From: Phocaeicola vulgatus ATCC 8482
GTDB lineage: Bacteria > Bacteroidota > Bacteroidia > Bacteroidales > Bacteroidaceae
Reading direction: 5' to 3'
Length of the DNA stretch: 64,000 bases
Assembly: GCF_000012825.1 (NCBI RefSeq)
Contig: NC_009614.1
Coordinates: 2,046,001 to 2,110,000, forward strand
Part shown: piece by piece, positions 1 to 6,763 of the stretch
Layout: every line of letters begins with the position of its first letter
Numbering within the stretch: the stretch's first letter is position 1
The notes under the pieces: generated by a model
Databases searched by the model: none
What the model was told of the DNA's origin: nothing
The model's input: only the letters and a program-made list of their open reading frames with translations
Position numbers and translations under genes: made by a program

Positions 1-1543
1 CCACCGTGTTCTGGATGACCTTGGATTCTTTTTCTCCGTAGTCACGTGTCAATTGACTGAAATCCTGAAAACCCAGAAGCACACCCACCTTGTTGCTTCT
101 CGCCGTCGCGATCAGGTTGTCAAGCCCACGGAAATAGATGGTGGGAAGCTCGTCAATGATAACGGCGCATTTAAGCTGTTTTTTCTTGTTGATAAGCTTG
201 ACGATACGGGAATTATATAATCCGAGCGCTGCCGAATAAATGTTCTGCCTGTCCGGATTGTTGCCCACGCAGAGCAGTTTGGGCTCTTTCGGATTGTTGA
301 TATCCAATGAAAAATCATTACCGGTCATCACCCAGTAGAGTTGTGGGGAGATCATGCGCGTAAGGGGTATTTTAGCCGAGGCTATCTGGCCTTGGAGCTG
401 GTCCTGGGCATTTCCCTTCCATGCGTCCATGAAGGGAGAAAGATAGTTTTCCAGCTCCGGATAAGAGGTCAGAATGGTGAACAGGTCTGAGTAGGGTTTG
501 TTGAGCAGTTCTACCGCATGGGGAAACGTACAGTAAATACCGTTTTTGTAAATCTTTAAATACCAGATTATTGCCGCAAGCAGAATGATAGGAGACTCCA
601 CGAAGAAGTCCCCCTGCTTTTCGATCCAGGTGCGATTGAGGTTGAGCATTATCGTATAGCTTGCCTCGTACGCATCGGAAATGTCCGTCATGAATTCCGG
701 ATTAATGGGATTGCACCGGTGAGACCTGCGCGGATCGTCGAAATTGATGACATAGAACCGGGGCTTTACCTCGTACTTGTCCATATTCTTCAACAAAGAA
801 TTATAGGCGATGGTGGACAGGTCATCAAACTTGTAATCATAGATGTAAATCGCAAAGCCTTTGGCTATAAGCTGGCGTATGTAACTGTTGACTATCGCAT
901 AGGATTTGCCGCTGCCCGGTGTCCCGATAACCATGCAGGCACGGAAAATATTGACAATATTGACAAATCCGTTATTCCAGCGTTTTTTATAATAGAATCT
1001 CGTCGGGAGGTTTACCGAATATTCATTCTCCATCAGTCGGGTTTCCTGCATGAAACTCTCATTTTCCATATTGAACACATCTTCCATGAGGTTGTGCCTG
1101 TAAAGGCGGCTCATCCATAATCCCGACATCAACAGGGCGAGATAGCCTGCCGTAAGAGTAAAAATATAGAATGCGGTATTTGCCATGTGTGGCAATGGCA
1201 GTTTAAGAAGCCACCAGTTCAGAAAAAACAATGCGCATCCTGCCACCAACACCGCATAAATTTTAGGCCAGGTTATTTTTTCACCTTTGACCCCATGCGT
1301 ACCCAGGCAGGAAACGGCCAACAGAAGCACTGCCAACAGTTTGCTCCAGAGAATACAGTTGAAAATTCCGGTCGTGTTGTTGAAGTTTACCAGAATCCGG
1401 TCTATCACCTCAAGGTTCAGGTGCCATGCGGTGATACTCGGATAGCAGTACACATAGACGTGTACCACCAAAAGAAAAATACTCACGGCCCTGCCGAATT
1501 CCATTATCTTAGCGAGAGCCCTCAAATCATCTTCCTGCTGCAT
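1..1543 (-). CDS. mobC: MobC/TraG-type conjugative coupling protein (VirD4 family), 3' end outside window
   Basis: Coupling ATPase of the TraG/VirD4 family, which links the relaxosome to the mating channel at the inner membrane. I translated this frame from the reverse strand. It starts at an ATG at 1543 (MQQEDDLRALAKIMEFGRAV) and stays open to the window edge, so the C-terminus is missing. The first ~140 residues carry several hydrophobic membrane segments. A Walker A motif (GTPGSGKSYA) follows near residue 205, and a Walker B-like stretch (CAVIIDELPTIYF) lies near residue 475. It is 36 nt downstream of the relaxase gene on the same strand, the mobA-mobB-mobC order known from Bacteroides conjugative transposons. 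Family assignment is secure; the symbol follows Bacteroides usage. Confidence 0.9.
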   Translation of the reverse strand, partial: MQQEDDLRALAKIMEFGRAVSIFLLVVHVYVYCYPSITAWHLNLEVIDRILVNFNNTTGIFNCILWSKLLAVLLLAVSCLGTHGVKGEKITWPKIYAVLVAGCALFFLNWWLLKLPLPHMANTAFYIFTLTAGYLALLMSGLWMSRLYRHNLMEDVFNMENESFMQETRLMENEYSVNLPTRFYYKKRWNNGFVNIVNIFRACMVIGTPGSGKSYAIVNSYIRQLIAKGFAIYIYDYKFDDLSTIAYNSLLKNMDKYEVKPRFYVINFDDPRRSHRCNPINPEFMTDISDAYEASYTIMLNLNRTWIEKQGDFFVESPIILLAAIIWYLKIYKNGIYCTFPHAVELLNKPYSDLFTILTSYPELENYLSPFMDAWKGNAQDQLQGQIASAKIPLTRMISPQLYWVMTGNDFSLDINNPKEPKLLCVGNNPDRQNIYSAALGLYNSRIVKLINKKKQLKCAVIIDELPTIYFRGLDNLIATARSNKVGVLLGFQDFSQLTRDYGEKESKVIQNTV

Positions 1544-1579
1544 AAGAATTGTATATAAATGGGTTGATACTTGTTTTGT

Positions 1580-2827
1580 CTAAATGCCACGCTTGCGTCC
1601 GGTCTTCTTTTTTTTCTTCATGCGGCGTGCAAAGGCTTCCTCCTCGTAATCCCGCGGATTGGTTTCCAAGGAAAAAATGCCTGCCGCCAGTTCGAGCGTG
1701 CTAGAGGATTCGTGACGGTGATGCTGCCAAAGTTCTGTAGCGGAATGTCCGCCCCGTTCCTTTTCGGGTATGTTTTCCAACCATTTGAAATAGTCGTTGA
1801 ACACATTGGCAGAAAACACCTTGCCCATGCGTGAGCCGTTGAACACCTCCCGATGGTTGTGATCAATAAAGGTGACACCATAGATACGTCCCCGCTCATT
1901 CTTGCGGAAAACCACATCAATACGCCTTTGCCCGAGCAGTTCCACAAACCGTTTCTGTGAATCCGCCTGCCGCAAGGCACGAACGATGTCCGCCTGTATG
2001 GAGGGGGCCCATTTCCCATCTTTGAGAGCTTTCAGATTTATCAGCATCCGCTTTTCCAACTGTTCATTTCCGAAGCGTTTCCCAAATCGGGAACTTTTGA
2101 ACGGTGGGCTGACAACCTTGCCGGTATCATCCGTGACCGAATATACAATACTGGTATATGGGGTACCGTTGTATTCTCCCCTGACCTGTTTCGCCTCGAT
2201 GTTGAGCGTGGAAAGCAGCGCATTGTATTCCCCGAAGGTTTGGAAACGGTAGCTTTCCAATACGGCTTTAAGGGTATTACCTACCTGATGGCGGACATCT
2301 CCCAAGGAAGCGTCCACCTTTCTTAGTTCCGCTTTTGGATTCCGCTTTTCCGCATCCGCTCCGTTTCGCAGACCGAAATCCACTTCCAGCTCCCGACAGG
2401 CGGTCATGGAACGCCGATGCTCGTAGGCATCGCTGATCTTTTTCCCCTGTTCATCCACACAGACACTGACAATATGGATATGGGTATTGTGTGTATCGGC
2501 ATGTTTGTAGGTGATGTAAGGCTGATTCCCATACCCCATCTTCTGCATATAACGTTCCGCCAGTTCTGCCAGCCGCCCGTCGGTCAGCCGGTCTTCCGGT
2601 GCTGGGGAAAGGGAAATGTGCAGGACGGGCTTCTCCGTATTGCGGTTTGCCAGCAGGTAATTCTCAAAAGAGAGCAATGCCAAGCGCATGTCCTCGCTTG
2701 GCAATCCGAGCCGGTCGGAAATCATACGGTTACCGGAAAGAATCTCAGCCGTTCCGGCTGCTACCTTCTCGTAGTTATAAGCAAGCGCTCCGTAAAGACT
2801 CATGCCATGGCTTATTTTTGCAACCAT
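1580..2827 (-). CDS. mobB: MobB relaxase
   Basis: Relaxase of the Bacteroides MobB type (415 aa), predicted to nick oriT and stay covalently bound to the transferred strand. The N-terminus (MVAKISHGMSLYGALAYNYE) and the histidine cluster HADTHNTHIHIV near residue 110 match the metal-binding motif III of this relaxase family. The C-terminus is strongly basic (KKKKKTGRKRG). Its start overlaps the end of mobA by 16 nt, so the two are probably translationally coupled. The nicking tyrosine cannot be assigned by eye. It is probably the same operon as mobA and mobC. Confidence 0.9.
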   Translation of the reverse strand: MVAKISHGMSLYGALAYNYEKVAAGTAEILSGNRMISDRLGLPSEDMRLALLSFENYLLANRNTEKPVLHISLSPAPEDRLTDGRLAELAERYMQKMGYGNQPYITYKHADTHNTHIHIVSVCVDEQGKKISDAYEHRRSMTACRELEVDFGLRNGADAEKRNPKAELRKVDASLGDVRHQVGNTLKAVLESYRFQTFGEYNALLSTLNIEAKQVRGEYNGTPYTSIVYSVTDDTGKVVSPPFKSSRFGKRFGNEQLEKRMLINLKALKDGKWAPSIQADIVRALRQADSQKRFVELLGQRRIDVVFRKNERGRIYGVTFIDHNHREVFNGSRMGKVFSANVFNDYFKWLENIPEKERGGHSATELWQHHRHESSSTLELAAGIFSLETNPRDYEEEAFARRMKKKKKTGRKRGI

Positions 2828-3240
2828 TTCCGCTCGTATTCCTGGGTTAGCGCCATGACCTTTTTGCAGATGAGCATCAGCTCAAGACTCAATCTTTCCA
2901 ACTTATAGAGCAATGCCATCGCCCGTTTCTCCCCGAAATTGTTCTTCAAGGCACGGACGACCTGGTTGTAGTTGTTGCCGACAGCCTGGAACTGTTTGTG
3001 GAATTCTGTCAGCCTGATGTAATAGTCCATCGTCGCCTTGTCTATTTTCACGACCTTTATCTGTCCCGAGAAGATGGATTTCTTGATGAACAGCGTGAGG
3101 TTGCCGGCTCCTGAATCCGCCAGCAACTTTTCAAATCTTGTGTTCTCCTCGGCGTTCAGGCGGAAACTGTACTTGTGGTCCGCCGGATCATTTTTAGGCT
3201 TTCTGCCCGTCCTTGTCCCTGTTGTTTTCTCCATACACAT
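2812..3240 (-). CDS. mobA: MobA mobilization accessory protein
   Basis: Small basic protein (142 aa) preceding the relaxase. In Bacteroides elements MobA helps the relaxase recognise oriT. The open frame extends upstream to 3363, but that part runs through repeat-rich DNA and reads as non-protein, so I place the start at 3240 (MCMEKTTGTRTGRKPKND). The body (YSFRLNAEENTRFEKLL) looks like the ribbon-helix-helix/MobC-like accessory fold, followed by helices (FHKQFQAVGNNYNQVVRALK). The gene faces the candidate oriT at 3320-3450. The exact start is uncertain by two codons (3234 is an alternative). Confidence 0.8.
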   Translation of the reverse strand: MCMEKTTGTRTGRKPKNDPADHKYSFRLNAEENTRFEKLLADSGAGNLTLFIKKSIFSGQIKVVKIDKATMDYYIRLTEFHKQFQAVGNNYNQVVRALKNNFGEKRAMALLYKLERLSLELMLICKKVMALTQEYERKWLQK

Positions 3241-3327
3241 GAGATTTTTGGTTTGTACTTTTTTCTCTTCCAGAATCCGCGACTTTGGAGCGGATTCCCC
3301 CGCCCCTCTGGGCGGGCAAGTTGGTTC

Positions 3328-3446
3328 TTGTCGGACAAAAGACTTTTTGTCGGACAAGGACACAACTTGCTCTGTTCGCTTGAACAGAGAATCCTCCTTC
3401 GTCGGATTGCTGCGCGACGTTCACGGAACGCTGTGGTCCGACGAAG
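3328..3446. other. Candidate origin of transfer (oriT): cluster of inverted and direct repeats
   Basis: Directly upstream of mobA, 120 bp hold three signals. The palindrome-like site TTGTCGGACAA occurs twice (3328-3338 and 3347-3357, 19 bp apart). A perfect 8-bp hairpin CTCTGTTC/GAACAGAG with a 4-nt loop lies at 3370-3389. A nested inverted repeat has outer arms CTTCGTCGGA (3397-3406) and TCCGACGAAG (3437-3446), with an inner CGTTC/GAACG pair (3418-3430). Such clusters next to relaxase genes are typical of oriT. No nic site can be assigned from sequence alone. Confidence 0.5.
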
Positions 3447-3520
3447 TCAGTTCTTTTCCATCGTCTGATTCCGATTTTGCAAAATTAGACAGTGATAACC
3501 GATTGGTAAACAGCGTTTGA

Positions 3521-3562
3521 TATGACATTTGATGACATCTGACGACATTTGATGTCAGGTAG
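3521..3562. repeat. Tandem decamer repeats (TGACATTTGA type), copy 1
   Basis: Four head-to-tail degenerate 10-bp units: TGACATTTGA, TGACATCTGA, CGACATTTGA, TGTCAGGTAG. A 20-bp stretch is identical to a second cluster at 6014-6053 upstream of traE. The helical-turn periodicity suggests a protein-binding array shared by the mob and tra control regions. Confidence 0.6.
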
Positions 3563-3650
3563 GGGAAATGTTGGTGGAAGTTTCAAAAATAGCCGCTACT
3601 TTTGGCACAGTGCATGAGGGCATACATTGAAACATTGTCCTGTAAGGGGT

Positions 3651-3926
3651 ATTGCTTGCCTGCCACAGGTGGTGCATGGTGTGAATGCGGCATCATCCAT
3701 ATATGTGCAATGCCATATATGCTGCACGACAATCCTGCATGACGGAATACATTGCATCCGTGCAATGCAGTATGGGATACATTGAACCCCATATTGCATG
3801 AATGCAATGCACCTTATATGGCAATGCCCATCGGCAACCGGTATTACACTGGTGCAATATGGTATGCAATGTATTCATGCAAACCGGCAAACAATGCGTC
3901 ATTGCCATATACCAACGGATGCATTG
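3651..3926. repeat. GCAAT/ATTGC-dense tract upstream of the ParA-like gene
   Basis: In about 275 bp the pentamer GCAAT or its complement ATTGC occurs at least eleven times, often as ATTGCA/TGCAAT, mixed with ATATGG/CCATAT palindromes. No convincing coding frame is present; short open frames here are products of the repeats. It ends about 30 bp before a ParA-family gene, so a partition site (parS-like) or iteron function is possible. The rest of the 3241-3958 gap holds only the oriT-like repeats and the decamer array. Confidence 0.45.
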
Positions 3927-3958
3927 CCGTGTGATGAAACAAAAAAATCCGGACAGAT

Positions 3959-4753
3959 ATGAAACAAATTATACACTCTAAATTCAAGCCTATGAAGAGA
4001 GATCCTTTATTTGTCGCTTTGAGCAACCAGAAAGGCGGTGTGGGAAAATCCACGTTCACCGTATTGCTCGCCAGTTATTTCCATTACCTGAACGGATATA
4101 ACGTACTTGTGGTGGATTGTGATTATCCACAGCACAGCATCAGTGCCATGCGGGACTGGGAAGTGGGGAACATTGAAAAGAACGTGCATCTGCAAAACCT
4201 GCTGGTGGAACAGTTCGGAACAAGCGGCAGGAAAGCCTACAGCATCCTGAACTCCACCCCGGAGGAAGCCAGGGAGACGGCCGGCCGCTTTCTCGAAAAG
4301 TCGGAGCTGGACTATGACCTTGTCCTTTTTGACCTCCCCGGAACCGTGAATGTGCCCGGTGTCTTCCAATCCGTGATCAATATGGACTATGTATTCACTC
4401 CGATTACACAGGAAAGGATGGTAATGCGGAGCAGCATGTCTTTTGTCCTTGCCATCAGGGAATACATGCACCGGCATGCGGACGTACCCTTGCGTGGCAT
4501 CCATATGTTCTGGAATCGGATGGACAAACGGGTGTCCAAAGGCCTGTATAACGGCTATACTGAAATTTTCCGCTCTCTGAAACTACCGGTGCTGGAGACC
4601 GTCATTCCCAGTGCGGAACGCTACAACAAAGATTCCGGGATGAAGGGGCCTCTGTTCCGCAGCACCTTGTTCCCTCCATCTTCCTCCGCACTGAAAGGCA
4701 GCAACCTGGACTTGCTAGTATCGGAGATGGAAACCATACTGAAACTTAAATAG
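3959..4753 (+). CDS. traA: TraA, ParA-family ATPase
   Basis: ParA/Soj-type P-loop ATPase (264 aa) that heads the transfer region in CTnDOT-like elements. It carries the deviant Walker A KGGVGKS near residue 27, the DCDYPQHS segment (Walker A') near residue 58, and LVLFDLPG (Walker B) near residue 122. The start used is ATG 3959; a second ATG at 3989 (MKRDPLFVAL) is equally plausible and closer to usual ParA N-termini. The following DUF3408-type gene sits 8 nt downstream, where a ParB-like partner would be expected. Whether it partitions the excised circle or positions the transfer machinery is not known from sequence. Confidence 0.85.
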   Translation: MKQIIHSKFKPMKRDPLFVALSNQKGGVGKSTFTVLLASYFHYLNGYNVLVVDCDYPQHSISAMRDWEVGNIEKNVHLQNLLVEQFGTSGRKAYSILNSTPEEARETAGRFLEKSELDYDLVLFDLPGTVNVPGVFQSVINMDYVFTPITQERMVMRSSMSFVLAIREYMHRHADVPLRGIHMFWNRMDKRVSKGLYNGYTEIFRSLKLPVLETVIPSAERYNKDSGMKGPLFRSTLFPPSSSALKGSNLDLLVSEMETILKLK

Positions 4754-4761
4754 ATAATATT

Positions 4762-5211
4762 ATGACTACCAAGAGAAGAATGGATTACCGGGTGGACGAG
4801 GATGCCTTGAAGCGCATGATGGCAGGGGATGTCACGGCATTGGAGGAAACAGTTCCACCGGCTGAGGCTCTGGGAAAAGAGGCCGTCCCTTTCCGGGAGA
4901 CGCAAGATAAAAAGGCTTCTGCCAGTCCTTCTAAAAAGCAAACGAGGAAATTTCCGGATGAAGTAACCGGTACCAATGAATACCGGCTACGTTTTCTGGA
5001 AGCAAAGCTGGCGGGTACAAGAAGGCAGACCTATGTTAACGATACATTATACAGGACTGTTGCCAAAGTATTGCCGGTCATTGCTCCGGATATGTCCGTC
5101 CCGATGTTTTTAAACAGTGTCCTGTCAGACCATCTGGAAAGGTATCAGGACATCATCAACGAGATATATAACCAGGAAGCTACACAAAAACCGATAGAAT
5201 GGAAGAAATAG
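4762..5211 (+). CDS. DUF3408-type conjugal transfer protein (TraB position)
   Basis: 149-aa hydrophilic protein. The N-terminal half is charged and probably disordered. The C-terminal half (TYVNDTLYRTVAKVLPVI, then MSVPMFLNSVLSDHLERY) resembles the ribbon-helix-helix-like DUF3408 domain found after ParA in Bacteroides conjugative transposons. It overlaps the next gene by 13 nt, which suggests coupled translation. A DNA-binding adaptor for the ParA protein is a reasonable guess; nothing in the sequence proves it. Confidence 0.75.
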   Translation: MTTKRRMDYRVDEDALKRMMAGDVTALEETVPPAEALGKEAVPFRETQDKKASASPSKKQTRKFPDEVTGTNEYRLRFLEAKLAGTRRQTYVNDTLYRTVAKVLPVIAPDMSVPMFLNSVLSDHLERYQDIINEIYNQEATQKPIEWKK

Positions 5212-5867
5212 TTTATTTATCGATACGGCTCGGCTGTACCGCTTATCTATTATATAAGGTATGGGAGCAGAAGAAGAGAATAGGTAAGATATGTGACCTG
5301 CTTTATACTCCCCGTAAGAAACCGGAAATGGAGAAGGACCACCACCGGAATCCGGAAAATGCGGCAGATGTGATGGGTGCCACTCGTTTTGTCTATCTGG
5401 ATGAGAATGCCGGAAAGACCGTTGCCCCTTACATGAGCCAGCAATTGGAAATGGGAAGCGACCTTATCGGCAAGGATGAGGATATTCCGGAAGATGAAGT
5501 GGAATGCAAACTGCCTTTGGAGGAGATGAGAATGCTGAAAGACGAACAGGAAAAACTGGACAGCCGTTCTCCCGAGACGGAAGCCATTGTTCCGGCAGTT
5601 ACTCCTGCCGACTTGCTCAATGTAGGTGACGTGCTGTTCAATTTGGATGGTGCCGGTTCAGATGAAAACAAATCATACCGGGCCGCCATGACACTGCGTG
5701 CCATCCGGGAAACGGACATGTTCGAGTTGTTCTCCTCCCAGATGGAGAACAAGAAACTGATAGAGGAGCTGATGGAAAGGTATGTGGATGAGGAAGGGAA
5801 TGCTCTGCCTTTAAAAAAAGAGAGGAACGTTTCCAAACCTGTCGCAGACTGGAGGAAGCTGGTCTGA
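5199..5867 (+). CDS. DUF4122-like conjugal transfer protein (TraD position)
   Basis: 222-aa protein with one N-terminal hydrophobic segment (VYLSIRLGCTAYLLYKVW) followed by a long acidic, mostly hydrophilic region, so probably a membrane-anchored cytosolic protein. It resembles the DUF4122 family found in this position of Bacteroidales conjugative transposons. Its start overlaps the preceding gene, and it is followed by a terminator at 5893-5928, so the traA-led operon seems to end here. Function unknown. Confidence 0.65.
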   Translation: MEEIVYLSIRLGCTAYLLYKVWEQKKRIGKICDLLYTPRKKPEMEKDHHRNPENAADVMGATRFVYLDENAGKTVAPYMSQQLEMGSDLIGKDEDIPEDEVECKLPLEEMRMLKDEQEKLDSRSPETEAIVPAVTPADLLNVGDVLFNLDGAGSDENKSYRAAMTLRAIRETDMFELFSSQMENKKLIEELMERYVDEEGNALPLKKERNVSKPVADWRKLV

Positions 5868-5892
5868 AAAGGCAATGTCTGTCATGCCCGGA

Positions 5893-5928
5893 AAATCCTG
5901 TACGCGTTGAAGTGTACGGGATTTTTTT
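5893..5928 (+). terminator. Intrinsic terminator after the traA operon
   Basis: An 11-bp stem AAATCCTGTAC/GTACGGGATTT with one T-G wobble and a 10-nt loop is followed by seven T residues. It lies 26 nt after the preceding stop codon. Confidence 0.8.
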
Positions 5929-6013
5929 ATCATGTGCAACAGGGGTATCCTGAATTTGACCGGCTTTGCCGCCCATATCCTTCTCCATTCACTTTACATA
6001 AAGCCGTACGATG

Positions 6014-6053
6014 GATGACATTTGATGACATCTGGTGACATATGATGACACCT
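6014..6053. repeat. Tandem decamer repeats (TGACATTTGA type), copy 2, upstream of traE
   Basis: Units TGACATTTGA, TGACATCTGG, TGACATATGA, TGACACCTCT repeat head to tail about 76 nt before the traE start. They match the array at 3521-3562 almost base for base. The placement in the traE-Q control region suggests an operator or activator site. Confidence 0.6.
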
Positions 6054-6128
6054 CTGAATCACAGCGTATTATTCCCTTTTATCTTCGCCGTCGAATTCAA
6101 ATTTATGTCTTACCCAAACGATTCGACA

Positions 6129-6431
6129 ATGAAGAAAAGAATCCTTTTTTCAGTGATGTGCGCGGCGATTGCCGCCGGTGCTTTCGCGCAGGGCCAAGGC
6201 CAGGGCCTTGCCGGTATCAACGAGGCGACCAGCCTCATGACCTCGTATTTCGATCCCGCCACCAAACTGTGCTATGCCATCGGTGCGGTGCTCGGCCTGG
6301 TGGGCGGCATCAAGACCTACGGCAAGTTCTCCAGCGGTGATCCCGACACCTCGAAAACCGCCGCCAGCTGGTTCTTTGCCTGCATCTTTCTGATTGTAGC
6401 CGCCACCATCCTGCGTTCCTTCTTCCTCTAA
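6129..6431 (+). CDS. traE: TraE, DUF4134 family
   Basis: 100-aa protein with a signal-peptide-like N-terminus (MKKRILFSVMCAAIAAGAFA, cleavage near AFA-Q) and two later hydrophobic segments (KLCYAIGAVLGLVGGIKTYG and ASWFFACIFLIVAATIL). DUF4134/TraE proteins are VirB2/VirB3-sized membrane components of the Bacteroidetes mating apparatus. The frame runs back to 6042, but ATG 6129 gives the proper signal sequence. It is the first gene of the high-GC tra operon and ends 5 nt before traF. Confidence 0.9.
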   Translation: MKKRILFSVMCAAIAAGAFAQGQGQGLAGINEATSLMTSYFDPATKLCYAIGAVLGLVGGIKTYGKFSSGDPDTSKTAASWFFACIFLIVAATILRSFFL

Positions 6432-6436
6432 GCGGT

Positions 6437-6763
6437 ATGGAGTATCCTGTAAATAAGGGGGCGGGCAATCCCGTCGAGTTCAAGGGGCTCAAGTCACAAT
6501 ACCTGTTCGTCTTTGCGGGCGGTATGGTGACGGTGCTTCTGGCGGTGGTCATCCTCTACCTGGCAGGCGTGGACCAATGGATATGCATCCCTTTCGGGAC
6601 CGTATCCGGCGGTCTGCTGGCATGGGCGGTGTTCCGGTTGAACGCCCGCTACGGCGAACACGGTCTTATGAAGCTGCTGGCGGAGAAACGCCATCCGCGC
6701 TACCTGATCCACCGCAAGAGAGTTTTCAGATTATTTGCAAAAAGAAAAAAACGACAATCATGA
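6437..6763 (+). CDS. traF: TraF, DUF4133 family
   Basis: 108-aa inner-membrane protein with two adjacent hydrophobic segments (YLFVFAGGMVTVLLAVVILY and ICIPFGTVSGGLLAWAVF) and a basic C-terminus. The size, layout and position before the VirB4-like ATPase match VirB3-like DUF4133 proteins. Its stop overlaps the traG start as ATGA (6760-6763), so the two are probably translationally coupled. Confidence 0.9.
   Translation: MEYPVNKGAGNPVEFKGLKSQYLFVFAGGMVTVLLAVVILYLAGVDQWICIPFGTVSGGLLAWAVFRLNARYGEHGLMKLLAEKRHPRYLIHRKRVFRLFAKRKKRQS

Noticed and set aside
719-1558. Plus-strand open frames across the first 1.5 kb
   Set aside because: They are shadows of the minus-strand coupling protein, whose reading frame contains a Walker A motif and membrane segments.
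3583-3934. Several overlapping short frames in the GCAAT-rich tract
   Set aside because: Their peptides are produced by the repeated motif in different frames; none resembles a protein.
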